Below are positions 23,901 through 35,863 of a DNA stretch of 64,000 nt, piece after piece. The position numbers were made by a program, and so were the translations under genes. The stretch comes from Trebouxia sp. TZW2008. Taxonomy: Eukaryota; Chlorophyta; Trebouxiophyceae; Trebouxiales; Trebouxiaceae. The notes under the pieces were generated by a model that did no database searches, was not told where the DNA came from, and worked only from the letters and a program-made list of their open reading frames with translations. The stretch's first letter is position 1. Every line of letters begins with the position of its first letter. The stretch lies in NCBI GenBank assembly GCA_002118135.1, contig BDIU01000425.1, positions 262 through 64,261 of the forward strand, written 5' to 3'.

Positions 23901-26900
23901 AAAGCAAACATGCCTCACAACAGCAGCACACATGACCCAAGGCCTGGGAGCGCAATTCCTCCCACCTCTCCCAAAAGGTTGAGACTTATCACATAGCCTG
24001 AGTGTAGAAAGTCTCAGACCAGGGTGTTAGAAGATGAAACATATACTACTGATCAAGCTGGAGACAGTTGATTGCTTCTGTATGTACCTACTTGGACCTG
24101 CTGAGCCTGCCTAGCCCTCGTTCTAACGAATGAACGAATGAATGAATGAATGCATGATTGAATGACTGAAGCTGCAGTGGACAACATTCAAAGCACACTT
24201 ACCTGCTGGGGGTGAACTAGTTCCCACTGAAGCTGCTGAGTCAGCCACAGTGGAGGAGGAAGCCGCAGCAGAAGCTGGAGGGGCAGTTCGCTCAGCCTCG
24301 GTAGTGCCCTGCCCTACAGGCTTGGCAGGGGCAGCTTCTGGGGCCTGGCTGTGTGCGCCTGGAAGCTGTGAGGCAGGTGCTGCACCTGACAGGGAAGCTG
24401 CACTCTGAGAGGCATCTGTGGCTGCTGCTTTCGTGGTGGCTGGTGACTCCTCACCTGGCAACATCAAGACACTTTTGCGCAAAGGACAGCGTTTCTATAT
24501 TTAGAAAAGTGTGTGATACAAACCACCCATGCTCTGCATTGCAGAAAAATGGCATGCAGCTGAAAGGAATGGACCCTTCAACAGGCATTGCTGCTTGCTC
24601 TCTTGAAAGCAGCTGCTGAACTTCAAACAACACTTGCAACCTGAAAACCCTAGCGGTATTGAAGGTTAGCATGACTGCTTGCAGGGTGTTACATCTCTGA
24701 GCTGATCTGTGTAAGATGCTTCCCCTTGTATGAATATCGCTACAGGGGCTGAAGTATGGCCTGCTGAGCAAACACCTCATTGACCACAGATGACCTCTCC
24801 TTGTTTACGTTGAAGCAACATCAGAAATTCACCTTCTGCAATGTCTTCAGGCTTTGCTTTGGCAGGCTCTGACTCCTGAGGAGCTGTGACCTGGATCTCA
24901 GTTTCTTCTTCAGTGCCACGTGGCTGCTTCACATCAGGGTTCTCGCCCTCCCCAACCTCAGGGGGGGCATCAGAGGGGAGTTGGGACTCCTTGCTGGGGC
25001 TACTGGGGGCTGAAGCAACAGGGCTGCTGGGAGCAGCCGCAGTGGCTTGTGCCTTTGCTTCAGCGGTGCCTGCTTTGTCAGCGTCCTCTGGAGTAGCTGT
25101 CTTGGCCTCCTGTTACATCACAGAAGACGGAATCAGTACTTGTTTACACTGCTGGGGGGCAGCCTCAGCGGCTTGTGCCTTCAAACTTGTAACTTGTCTG
25201 CAGTGCCTGCTTTGTCAGCATCCTCTGGAGTGGCTGTCCTGGCCTCCTGCCACATCGCGAAAGATGCAATCAGTACCCATCTACACTGCTGAGGGGCAGC
25301 CTCAGTGGCTTGTGCCTTCAAACTTGAAAACTTGTCTGCAGTGCTTGCTTTGTCAGCATCCTCTGGAGTGGCTCTCCTGGCCTCCTGTCACATCGTGGAG
25401 GATGCAATCAGTACTCATCTACATTGCGGAAGGGGCAGCCTCAGTGGCCTGAGCCTCCGCCCCTGAGGGCTTGTCTGCAGTGCTTGCCTGATCAGAACCC
25501 TCGGGAGTAGCTGTCTTGGCCTCCTGTCACATCACAGAAGATGCAGTCAACATGATATACAAAAGCTCACCAGACTGCTATCGGTGCTCTCAAGTTTCAC
25601 TGCTGTAGCGCTACAGGCTGCTGTAGCGCTCTGTATCCCTGCTCTCTGACCTGGTGCTGTGAATGTCAACCAAAACATTTTTTCAAGGCTGGGGACCATT
25701 GGCCACACAGAGAGACACTATGCAGGCTATGATGTTAATTTGCACATCAAGTGCACAATGCCAGGGCCACAAAACAAGATGGCAAATTTAGAGCCACTTG
25801 GCAGACAACTGTTGACGAGGACCTCACCTCCCTCGATGCACAGTGTACATGGTTTAGGACAGCACAGGACCGAAATGATAGGAGACAGTTGATTGCTCCA
25901 GTATGTACCTAGCTGGGCCTGCTGAGCCTGCCTAGCATACGTCAAGAATGAAAATAGTACCTAGCTGAGCCTGCCACACAGTGTGTAAGTTTCAGGGTTT
26001 TCTATATGCTGGTTTCTCCACCAGCAAAGTTTGCTGCGCAGTAAAGCTCAACAAAGAACACTGAAGAATGGTGCAACAGTGAGACGCAAGACGCATTATT
26101 AGCTGGCCAGCATCATGGCTGCGTCAAGAAGAATATGCTGCAATTCAGGCGAGATCAATGCTGCCCAGCACTATGGCCAAAAGACACAACTGCACCTCCC
26201 AGTCCAAGACACTTGAAGCTCGCAGTTGCAGCATACTTTGGCAGCCAGCCAGCCAACATTATTCAGATGAGGGTGTAGGCATAGTATGCACTGAGTACAG
26301 AAGTTACAAGAGCAGACTGAGGATTGGGGAAGAAGTGTACCTCAGCTGCTTTCTGCACCTCTGGGGGTAGCTGAACAGGGGTGGGGGGTCCCTTGGGCTG
26401 AACCTGGCGCTGCAGGGCATCCTCCTCGATGCCCTTGTCCAATTCTGCGCCTGAGGTCGAGATGGCCCCAGTCCCCGCATCAGTCCCTTCCTTGGAAGAT
26501 GCCCCCTCAGCTGCGTCAGGCACTGGTGAAGCTGCTGACTCATCACTGGGGGCTGTAATCTCCTGAGGTGTGCTTTGGTCAGCAGTGCCGCCTGGTGAGT
26601 CATCGCCTTCCAGCGCAGCTTCGTCAACACCTGCTTCGTCAGCTGCCTTCTGAGCTTCAGGGGGAAGGTCCACTGGAGTAGGGCTGCCTTTAGGATTGAT
26701 TTGACGCTCCAAAGCGTCCTTCTCTGTCTTGGTATCCAATGCAGGGCTTGCATCTGCCACAGTGCTGGAAGCTGCCGCAGAACTTGAGGCTGAAGTTGGG
26801 GTGGTGTTAGACGCTGCGCTGTCCAGAAAGCCTTTTGCTGACTTGCTGCTCTTGGTCATTCGTGTGGCGACGCTCTGAGGAGTGGATGCAGCAACCTGAA

Positions 26901-29900
26901 CTGCTGGTACTGAGGTGACGCCATTGCCATTCTCCTGTGCGTAGACCCACGTAAGTTGCATTTGCACAGGCACAGCTTTGCATCAACTAAAGACAACAAC
27001 AAGCCACCAGGCAAATTACAGTCTGTAATTGCTGTCTGAAAGCTGATCAGACTGTCAACAGAATTTTCACCTATGTCGTCTCTCACACAATCCGCGCACA
27101 ATAGTACGAGGGACCACGTCCAGCATGACCACCTGATGCGTTATGACACACATGCGCCGCTGACAGCCACAACTGACCGGATGCAAGGTGGTTTCTGAAT
27201 AGATCAGATTCTTATCACATGCAGGCAAATATTTTGCAGAGCCTGTGATCTTGAACAACACAAAGCTGGCTTTCAGGAAATGAGTTGCTGCCAGCAGCTA
27301 GCCTTAGATCATGCTGACACCATTTGCTATATTGTACTGTTATGCAGACAGGCTGGATCATTTAAGCCTGGGAATGCAGCAGGCCTTAAGCATGTGTGTG
27401 ACTGACAATGCATGATACAAGCACTGACGCAACCAAGTTTCCTAAACGTATGTGACTGAGCACGCACGATGTTAGTACAGTCAACTCTCTTTGTATCGAT
27501 TGCTTTGTTTACCAAAATTTTTGTCCTTACATTAAATTGTATTTACTGAGAAGGACCACTGCAGTCAGAATGCAGTGATTGTTTTTCAATGGCATGGCCC
27601 TCACATTAAGATTGTCTTTACATTAAATGTCCTTACAACGAGCGTTTACTGTACTGATACCAGCAGTTTAGCCTGATGCGTGTGACTCAGCAGAACGATG
27701 CAAGTGCTGAGGTAGCCACTCTGAGAAATCCATGTGACTGAGCATGCACAATGTAAGAACTGATGCAGCAAGTTCTGTGAATGCCAGCAGTGACGTTGAC
27801 CTGATTCTGTTCTTAGACTGCACTTGAAGCCTGACTTCTTCTGACTGAGCATGCAAGATGCACAAACTCAAGCAGCCGATTGCCTGCATGCATTTGGCTG
27901 GGCATACACAATGCAAGTACTGACGCAGCCAATTTGAGAAACGCATGTGACTGATTGTGCACAATGTAAGTACTGATGCAGCACAATTCCTGAATGTCAG
28001 CAGCGGCAATGACTTGTTTCTGCTTTTGATTGCGCTTGAAGATCAATCCTTGTGACTGAGCATGTACAACAGCAGCCAACTTTCTTATTGCATGGGACTG
28101 AGCATGCACATTGCAAATGTTGATGCAGCCAATTTCCTGGATGCCAGCAGCAGTGGCACTGACCTTCCTCTGCTTTCTTGTTTTCTGTAAGCCGACGCCA
28201 GAAAAAAGGCTTCCAAGAAGAGTTCTGCTGGTTCTGCCGTGAAGATCGCTCAGTGCTTCTTCTGCTTCAGCATCCTCAGCAGCAATTTCCTCTGGTGTTG
28301 ACACTGTCTGAGACTTCTGCGTCAGCTGGATTTTGCCATTGGCCACTTTGAGCACAGTGACCTGCGCACAAACAGCAGCAGGTTGCTGACCATAGCATTG
28401 GAGCTACAAGCGCGCTATGATTTCTGCTGCAATACATTACCACACTCAGTGCTTTACATTAATGATGCTCTCAACGCTTGCAGATCATTTGCAAGCGTCA
28501 GCATCTGGCACAACCCTCAATTCAAATTGCATCTGCAAGACCTAGACTTGAATCTTGTGCATATTGCACATATGGCGTGCTAAGTGTTGCATGTGGGGAT
28601 TGACTGTACAGCAACAGAATGCCAACCACACGTAATAATACTGCTGATGATGACATGTTTCAGAGCTTCATGAACTGTTCACCTGATGCTGCCAGGTCTG
28701 GATGAGACTTGACTTGTTCGGCTCAAACCCAATCCAGCTGAACATTGTTCATTGCCCAAACAAAAGGTTGAACACGACTTGTGATTCACATTTGGCCTGC
28801 CTTGATGCAATCCATTGCTGTTGCATCCATAGCTTCTCCAATACCTTGACATCATGCAATGCACATGTGGGTTTGGACTGGCAAACAGTGCATTTGACAA
28901 CATGTACATGATGAGTTGCGTTCATGTGGTCTGGGTGACTTACATTGACAAGCTGGCCTGCCTTCATGATGTCCATTGCTGCTGCTTCCATAACATCTCC
29001 AGGCAACAGCATTTCGTCCACGTGAAGCAGACCTCTGTGACCGTTGCCCACATCAATAAAGGCGCCCCACGCCAGAACAGAGTCAACTCTTGCCTTCTCA
29101 AGCACATCGCCAGGGCTAACAGGAATAGGTTGGTCACTGCCCTTCTTGACCTTCCGCTCAGTAGCTGTGCGATACACAGACAGCAAGTCAGACATACTGT
29201 TCACAATGACACCAGAATGCAATGCACCAGAGTGTGATTCTGACTTTCCAAAGGCTGAAGTTACCCCTGTAGCTGAAAGTGACTGTGTGAACTAACACAC
29301 TGAGAACAGCAAAACACAAGCGACTGACGGCTGATGCAACCACACCAGATCTACACTCTTGCAATTGCCGCTTTGACTTCTGATGCAGATGACAAATATC
29401 CTACACCCTTGCAGTGGCATGCTTGCCCCTCCTGCCCTCTTGCTTAGCAACAAAGCCCTTACATCACAAGATTGCTACAATCGACTGCTGATGCAGGGGA
29501 AAAGCAGCATGCACAACTGCAGTGGCAGGCACGGGCGGCATCCCTCTCAAGGCCGCTGAGACCCAAGACTATTGATCAAAAGTAAACATCATGGGACTGC
29601 TGATGCAGGTGACAACCGTCTTGAACACCTGCAGCGGCGTTTTTGCCCCTTCTGGCATCTTGCTTAGCACGGGTGGCGTCCCTGTCAAGGCCATTGGGAC
29701 CTAAGATGACTGATCTAAAACGACTAATCGACACTGAGCATGATGAGACTGCTGATGCAGGTGACAAGACCTGCAGTGGCAGGTTTCCCCCTCCCGCCTC
29801 CTTGCTTACCAACAGAGCCCTTACATCATAATTGCTACAAATTGACTGCTAATGCAGGTGAAAAGTAACATACACACAAGCAGCGGCAATTTTGTGCCTC

Positions 29901-31766
29901 CTGGCGCCCTGCTTAGCTTGGGTGGCGCCCCTCTCAAGGCCGCTGGGACCTGAAACGACTGATCTAAAAGTACTCATCAACAGTGAGCATGATGAGACTG
30001 CTGATGCAGGTAACAAAAGCCTAACACACCTGCAGCGGCGTTTCTTCCTCTTCTGGCGTCCTGCTTAGCTCGGGTGGCGTCCCTCTCAAGGCCGCTGGGG
30101 CCTGTGGCAGTACCCGAGTCTGTTGTGCTCCTCATGGTCAAAGACAGCCGACTGTTCTTTTCTTCGTAGGACACAACACGTACAGTCACCACTTGCCCTG
30201 GCTTCAGAAAAGCGGTCGGATCTGAAACAAAGGCGTCCTGCACAGCACAAGAGTATGCTTTCGTCCAGCAGTTTCCATGATACAAAGTTGTTTCGTTGCA
30301 AAGATTGAGCTGTCCACAGACAAACAATGCAACTTTCTGCACTATTTTGCACTACTTTGTGAGTACCAAATATTCAAGGTGCTGCATGTGTGCATGCCTT
30401 CAAGGCTTGTGCATGTTAGGTACATTGAAAGTGTGGTCAGACACCTGTCAGGCATGTACAGATGCAGTGAACAAAACAGATGCAAGAGAGCGAGCTTGCA
30501 CATGCAGATTGCATGCAGCTTTGTCTTGTTTGCTGTGGGCAAATATGCCAGCTGGATATGAAGCTGCGCAATCAAGGGCTACCATTTGAGACAAGCTGTC
30601 AGGGTGAAAGACACTAGAATTCGAGTCACATACCGCAATTTGGGACACATGGACCAATCCATCAGTGATTGAGCCAATATCCACAAATGCACCGTAGCTC
30701 ATAACAGACACCTGCAACCAAAGTCAACATTCAGGGACACAGCTGCTGTGTGTCACAGTGTCCTGCCATGTGAGCTGTCTGGCAGTACAACAAAAGTCAG
30801 CACCCATAGCAGTACTGCAAGAGAAGCGCAAGCCTGCGCAGCCAGCTTGACATCTGCTTAGACCGTGCATGGCGTAATGATTGTGCTTGCGCTGTACTGA
30901 TGGCACTTGGCATTGCTGAAGGCAGCTGCTTGCGTGCCTAAGTCTGATCGCAAATCTCAGCACGTTTCAGCACAATAGCTGACACTGCAGTCAGTTTGAC
31001 ACATGCTGCCTCACCACTGTGCCCTCGAACTCAGCCCCGTCAACAAGCTGTTCTTTGCGAACTGTGCGTGGTCTTTTATTTGCCCTGCTAGCACTGCGAC
31101 CGCCCTGTGGCCTGCTGCCATAAGCGCCCTGACCGCCGGAGCCCTGACCCCCTTGTCTCTGCCCACTGCTGCTAGATTGACCATTGGCGCTTGGTGAGGT
31201 GCGCTGAGCACCTGACATGTTAGTTGCTCTTGGATCTGAATCATTGACAACTGGTGAGTCTATATGCTGAGGGCTGCTGTCAACACCACTTTCATTGGGT
31301 TTCTGCTGAGCCCTCTCCCTTGCTTCATCTAGCGCTTCTGAAGTAGCTACTTGAGCACCTGGAACCGACTTTGCAGCAATTTCTGATGCTGCAGGGGCTG
31401 TGCCGGATTGATTGACCTGCTCGACTGGCGATGCTGATGGTCCAGAGGCTGCAGAGATGTTGAGGCGCCCTCTCTGTGAGCGTGCTGCATGCCTCAAGTG
31501 AATGCATCCTCTAGACACCCCGGGCCTGCGGCGTTCGCACTGAGTGACATCGTGCACATGTGAAACAGCTTTGTATGCTGCAGCTTTCTGGGCTGGAGAC
31601 GCACCTGATGCTCCCGAACGCCCACAAACGAGGCGGCTGACGAAATCGAAGCGGGCAAACCGCCACCTGTCAAGATAAGCACTGTCAGGCAGGTGAATTA
31701 GCCGAAGTCGTACGGCCTGGATGTGAACAACGCGCTTACCTGACAACGTTCCGCAGCGAATTGCAT
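14903..31766 (-). CDS. PETs: PETs: plastid polyprotein with two S1 and two EF-Ts domains
   Basis: About 17 exons over 17 kb, and all internal junctions keep the frame. On the minus strand: first exon(s) to 31015, then 30711-30634, 30237-30030, 29266-28944, 28361-28164, 26934-26341, 25109-24833, 24454-24203, 23728-23577, 22806-22712, 22130-21918, 17797-17642, 17129-16970, 16565-16363, 15975-15763, 15402-15264 and 14995-14903. The protein is about 1,360 residues. Order: probable transit peptide; S1 domain 1 ([19 protein letters not shown]); S1 domain 2 ([20 protein letters not shown]); long acidic Ala/Ser/Pro linker; EF-Ts 1 ([29 protein letters not shown]); EF-Ts 2 ([29 protein letters not shown]). 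In Chlamydomonas PETs supplies both a ribosomal S1-type protein (PSRP-7) and elongation factor Ts, which regenerates EF-Tu-GTP in the plastid. The start is uncertain: the ATG at 31766 fits if a short first intron (about 31718 to 31681 or 31667) is removed. Confidence 0.92.
17119..17440. repeat. Decaying copies of the PETs exon 13 start
   Basis: The sequence around the exon 13 acceptor (17130, with CTAGGTGATACCTGA on the + strand) recurs near 17265, 17314 and 17409, with a weaker match near 17356. The 17218-17280 copy also repeats the coding part of the exon (TCACTCTCCTTCTT). These copies lie in the intron directly upstream of the exon on the minus strand. Confidence 0.75.
18720..21560. repeat. 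~320-bp minisatellite in the 4.1-kb PETs intron
   Basis: The anchor GTATGCTTACTGTCC and its variants recur near 18793, 18999, 19698, 20021, 20347, 20671, 20972 and 21294, mostly 300-327 bases apart. Other shared blocks are GGCGCCACCCAAAG, ATGACAAGTATGCAGCC and GCTGCAGCATGT. The units are diverged and the outer ones are more degraded. The array lies between PETs exons at 21918 and 17797, separating the middle from the end of EF-Ts domain 1. Confidence 0.9.
21815..21860. repeat. Partial copy of the PETs exon 11 end
   Basis: CTCAGGCTTCTTCAGTATGT at about 21816-21835 repeats the coding end of exon 11 (CTCAGGCTTCTTGAGTATGT at about 21925), including the neighbouring donor region. It lies about 95 bases downstream on the minus strand, inside the intron. 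Confidence 0.65.
22260..22480. repeat. Short tandem repeat (GGGCAAGGCATACA) in a PETs intron
   Basis: AGGGCAAGGCATACAGGGG and close variants occur at about 22270, 22323, 22370 and 22432 with irregular spacing of 48-62 bases. The stretch is intronic, between exons at 22712 and 22130. Confidence 0.65.
24064..24165. repeat. Dispersed element (CTAGCTGGGCCTGCTGAGCC type) followed by a GAAT microsatellite
   Basis: CAGTTGATTGC followed by CTGCTGAGCCTGCCTAG matches a second copy at 25888-25945 and shorter copies near 50848 (+) and 56441 (-). At this locus a GAAT/GAAC tetranucleotide run follows at 24124-24165. All four copies are in introns. Confidence 0.6.
25075..25535. repeat. Four tandem ~137-bp copies of the PETs exon 7 start
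   Basis: The exon 7 acceptor plus about 60 coding bases (minus strand GAGGCC, A/G-AGCCACTCCAGAGGA-like) recurs with starts near 25109, 25246, 25385 and 25526. Each copy keeps an AG acceptor and an open start (EA[KR][TR]ATPE). Only the last one in transcription order (25109) leads into the long exon with an in-phase donor at 24832. The others may be pseudo-exons or extra exons. Confidence 0.8.
27420..28135. repeat. Degenerate 50-65-bp repeat in a PETs intron
   Basis: A block reading TGTGACTGAGCATGCACAATGTAAGTACTGATGCAG, given here only as its general form, recurs roughly at 27440, 27680, 27733, 27895, 27950, 28045 and 28092. Spacing is irregular and one MITE copy interrupts it. It lies between exons 28164 and 26934. 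Confidence 0.65.
27476..27653. mobile_element. Tc1/mariner-type MITE (about 174 bp, TA flanks)
   Basis: The ends are CAGTCAACTCTC on the left and, read from the other side, CAGTAAACGCTC on the right, each flanked by TA (27476-27477 and 27652-27653). This is the terminal form typical of Tc1/mariner elements, which duplicate a TA on insertion. The interior has no coding capacity. Related, more decayed copies lie near 36640-36755 and 51495-51635, with a fragment near 47650-47710. Confidence 0.65.
29480..30115. repeat. Decaying tandem copies of the PETs exon 3 end
   Basis: The exon 3 end (30030-30110: CTGCTTAGC, GGGTGGCGTCCCTCTCAAGG on the + strand) is repeated near 29880-29955 and 29640-29705, with a shorter piece near 29525-29570. 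Each is flanked by a CTGCTGATGCAGG motif. The copies keep donor-like sequence but carry substitutions and indels. Confidence 0.8.
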
Positions 31767-32922
31767 CTTTACTGCCGTACTGAGTGCACAACGCAGTGAA
31801 CGTTGTTGACCTCAGCAGGCTCGCTGATATTTACGACTTTCGCTAATGGATATTGTCAATTTCGTCTTTCATGACTCATGCTCGAGGCCTTCCTGAGCAA
31901 GCTTGAGCACTTCGTTCAAACTGCTGCTCTGAACTTGGCAGCACAAGCAGGTCCTGTGGGCACGGGCAAAAGTGTTTCATCAGGGATGATGAGAAGTCTC
32001 ATCAAGCTGCGTTGTTGTGATGTATGTAGACTCATGAGGCCTCCTAGACCTGGGCACGTCCCCAGTGCACGGTCATTGAGCTGCCGTTGTGCTTCCATTG
32101 TGATATGCACTGGACTTTGGTGCATCAGAATGCTCACCAATCTGGAACCATATAGCAGACTTCAGCATGTCTGAACAGTGATAACATGGCGAGCACACAA
32201 GTGTCGATTTGTCCAGATGCAACACATCACGAATTGGGTATGCACAAAGCAAGTTGCAATGAATGTGACCATGTCAGCCACGGAACAAAGGCTGATCGCT
32301 GCAAGGCTTTGTCCATAATCGATCATGCACAAGCAACGTCATCCTTCAGATGATTCTGTCTTTTGCAGCATCTAGTGTCCAGTCATCCACTGAAATCACA
32401 GCATCAGCCATGGAAAGGATGCTGGGAGCTAGTGCTGCTATCTTCACTGCTGTATAAAGTACACTGCACATATTGTTCTGAAGACCATAAACCTCAAACA
32501 AACTGGGAAAACGTGCACACATGAATGCAGCAGAAATGAGTAAGTGTCAAATGTACATCATTGCACTTGTGAATGAATGCTAAAACAGGAGAACGAGTGC
32601 CTATGCTGACTGATGCAAACCTACGCAAAGAAACATGCTGCATAATGTCCGTCATAGACTGCGCAACAATGATCCATGTGGGAGGTTGGGGGAATGGTAC
32701 ATGCACAAGAGAGAGTTCAGCTGTGGGCAGAGTACAGTGGGTAAGGCAAGTTTGCCAGACTCACAACCCTGCGAAGCACCTGATGGAGGGGATCAGAGCT
32801 TTAAAGCAACAGCTGGCAGGCAAAAATGCGTGTACAAAAGCTAATGCATGCATATGTGCCAGCGCTATGACACACTGCCCCAGCTCCAAACTGAACCCGC
32901 TGTGCGTGCCTGCTTGACTGCG
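31767..32922. other. Intergenic region between importin alpha 3' end and PETs 5' end
   Basis: The stretch next to 31767 should hold the PETs promoter and leader, and the stretch next to 32922 the importin alpha 3' UTR. Short open frames exist on both strands, but none shows family similarity or splice logic, so I annotate no gene here. Confidence 0.45.
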
Positions 32923-35620
32923 TCACGACGACATGTTGCTGAAGTTGAAGGCACCGCCATTGGCAGGCGCTGCACCAGCTCCAAATGCATATGTGTTGTT
33001 TGCGTCTACTGCGGGTGCTAGATTTTCCACCTCACCATCTTCCACATCAAAGAATGTTTCCAAAATGCTGACAGCCTTCTCGTATATTTCCTCATGAGTA
33101 TGACTCTGCAATGACTCAATCTTATCTGTGCCTTCAGCCTCATCAATGATGGTTGCAAATGGGTTGGTTCCATTAGGTCCTTGCATCTCCTTGTCTGACT
33201 CACCAACCTGTATGCACGCAGAACATCACGAAGCAGTCTAATGTGTGAGGTCAGGTAACGCCGCTCTGATCTGGACAATACGACAGGACAGAAGGCAACA
33301 TAAGTGCCTTTGACAGTGACAGATGCAAAGTGTGCAAACTGTAAAATGTATATGACCAGCATCACATGGCATGCAAAGCCCAGGGCATGCAGATGCATGC
33401 AGATTGTTGGTAATGTACCTTGAGAATGTTTTCCAAGCCCTCGAGAGCAATGGACACAATCCTGGTGTCAGTGCATGTCAGGAGGTCACACAGAGGTCTA
33501 ATGCATCCAGCCTGGACAAGGTACTTGATCTGCTCTCTTGTACCGCCAGACGTAGCATTGCTAATTGCCCACGCACTCTCTTTTTTGATGTCAAATTCAG
33601 CAGTTGCTAGCAAGTGCACTAGTGGAGGTACTATTCCAGCATCAAGGACTGCTTGAATCTGATCTTTTGTGCCAGCTGTGATGTTAGACAATGTCCAGCA
33701 TGCCTCTTTCTTGATGCTTTTCTTGTGCGTCGTTTGCAACAAGTTCAGCAGGCAGGGCAGGGCACCACAATTGATGATGATCTGGGTCTGCATGTCATCC
33801 CCTGTTACAATGTTGCCAACAGTCCGCAGAGCAGGGACCAAGACTGATGGGGACTGGTGCCTGCTGATGAACACACACAAGCAGCTTAGTCTGATGTACA
33901 TGAAACAATGAATGCAGTAGGACGCATCAATCAAATTCAGTTGGGAGGGCGTTGCTGCCAGCATTTTGCAGATATAATGACAGCAACGACAATGGACATG
34001 GGCGCAGAAGCTGTGCAATGAGCCTGCAGCAGTGCATGAACTCTTCACAAGGCAGCAAGGCATGTATGGCTGCATATAAGACTGACGAAGCGCAGCAGCT
34101 TCAGTGCAGCTCATATACTGTGCTGCTGCGCTGAGAAGGGTTTCAATTGATGAGCACAAGTCTCGTTGCTTGTTATGCCGGTTGCTTGTCATTGATATGC
34201 CAGTCAACAAATAAGCAAGCAGAAAGGCTTACAGCAATAGCTCCACAAGACGCCTGCACACTCCAGCCTGAATCACCTCCTGTATCTTCTCGTTAGCACC
34301 ATCTGACAGGTATGACAATGCCCAGCAAGCATCTGTGAGCACCTCCTCATCATTCAGATGTATAAGGCGAGCAAGGGTGGGCAACGCTTGCTTAGTCTGC
34401 AAGCAGCACCATTTTTACGACAATCCAGTGCAGTGCTTGCATGCATTATGACTGTTCTGTAAGCCAGCACGTCATGCTCTGTATAGACACCTCTGCTTTC
34501 AGAGCTGCCTGAATGCTGATGCTGCCAAAGCTCAGCGGAATCATGCTAGCAGAGGAACAGATGATAGTGTGTTATCAAACTGACCTGAGCAAAAGCTGGG
34601 GGTGGCTTGCCACGGCAGAAGTTTGACAGTGTCCATGTGGCATTTCGCAACATGGACATCTTGTTGCCATCTCTGAGCTGTTCAAGTAGTGGCTGAAGAG
34701 CAAACTTTGACAGAACAAGGTCTCGGCACTGGTGAGAGTCTCCAGCAATGTTGCCCAAAGCCCATACTGCCTGCAGCAGGCGTGAGGGCTGCAGGGAAAG
34801 GTCGGATAGCATACAGGGCCGACAGATCTGCTGATCGGCTGATTCGTACCTGCTCCCGGACGTCATCGCTAGGTGAGCGGAGAAGCTGAACAAAGAGAGG
34901 GACCGCGCCGTTCTCGATCACCTCACGTGTGTTGTCTGAGGTACCCGAAGCTACGTTGGTAAGGGCCCACGCCGCTTCGAACTGCACAGGCGATAGAGAT
35001 TACGCGTGGACCTCCCGACAAGCGAAAGCAATTGCAAGCCATAAACACGGCACCTGTAACTGAGGTGCATCCTGCCGCTGAAGGAACTGCACAAAGCGCG
35101 GGATGACACCTTGACTGATCACTTCCTCAATCGGAGGATTTCTCTCTGCGTCACAAATGCAGAGCTCAACTTTGCTTGGAAAGCCTTCCCAGAGGTACGT
35201 GCAAGACAGTGATCTGTTGTATACGCCACTGACCTATTGACAAAAGCTTCCTGAACTGCGTTGTCGCTTCGATTTGCTGCTCAAGATTCTCGCTCCATAC
35301 TCCTTGTACCATGAAGGGCAATCGCTCCAACTGCGCGCAGTGACTGATGTCATCACAGGCCCCTTACAGCTTGAGTTGCAAAACAGCATGCCAACCTTTT
35401 GAGCAGCAGAGCCACCGCCTCGGTTGGAGTCCTCAACAGCTCCACCAACGCCGGATGCTGGGAAGACAGCACGCTTCTTTTGAAGGTTTTCATCGCGCTT
35501 GTCCTTTCTCAGCTGAACAATATTGTCCTCTCTCTTTCTGCGGGCATCCTCGGCATCGATGCCCTTTTTGAAATCCTTTTTTCTGCGCTCATTGCCTCTG
35601 GTAGGCCTGGCTACGTTCAT
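32923..35620 (-). CDS. Importin subunit alpha (karyopherin alpha)
   Basis: Eight exons on the minus strand, all junctions in frame: 35620-35396, 35330-35234, 35145-35054, 34981-34850, 34770-34585, 34396-34233, 33860-33419 and 33207-32923, giving 540 residues, the usual length. The start is the ATG at 35620 before the basic importin-beta-binding domain ([18 protein letters not shown]). Armadillo repeats follow with their Trp-Asn pairs: [55 protein letters not shown] and [11 protein letters not shown]. The C-terminus is the acidic, Gly/Ala-rich tail ending NFSNMSS. The protein binds classical nuclear localisation signals in the cytosol and links cargo to importin beta for passage through the nuclear pore. 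Its start lies 243 bases from the ferredoxin reductase start, so the two genes probably share a bidirectional promoter. Confidence 0.96.
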
Positions 35621-35863
35621 GATTTGCACTAATGTGCTGCAATCAGCTTGCAACACCAGGCAAAGAGAGTAAAGGGGCTGCTACATACACTTCAACAAGT
35701 GCAGTATTGAACTTTAGGGCAACCGGTCTCTCAACTGGTGACCTAGCGATCCAGAATCCCGTCTCACAAAGTCGCTCAAAGTCTCTGCATCTTGTTTAAT
35801 CAGCCTGCCTCAGCGGCGATCAGCGAGACTAGCTCGCGCATTGCGTTTGGGCTGACGACCTCC

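Noticed and set aside
31878..32174. Plus-strand open frame upstream of PETs
   Set aside because: It has no recognisable motif and no clear exon structure, and it sits in the expected PETs promoter region.
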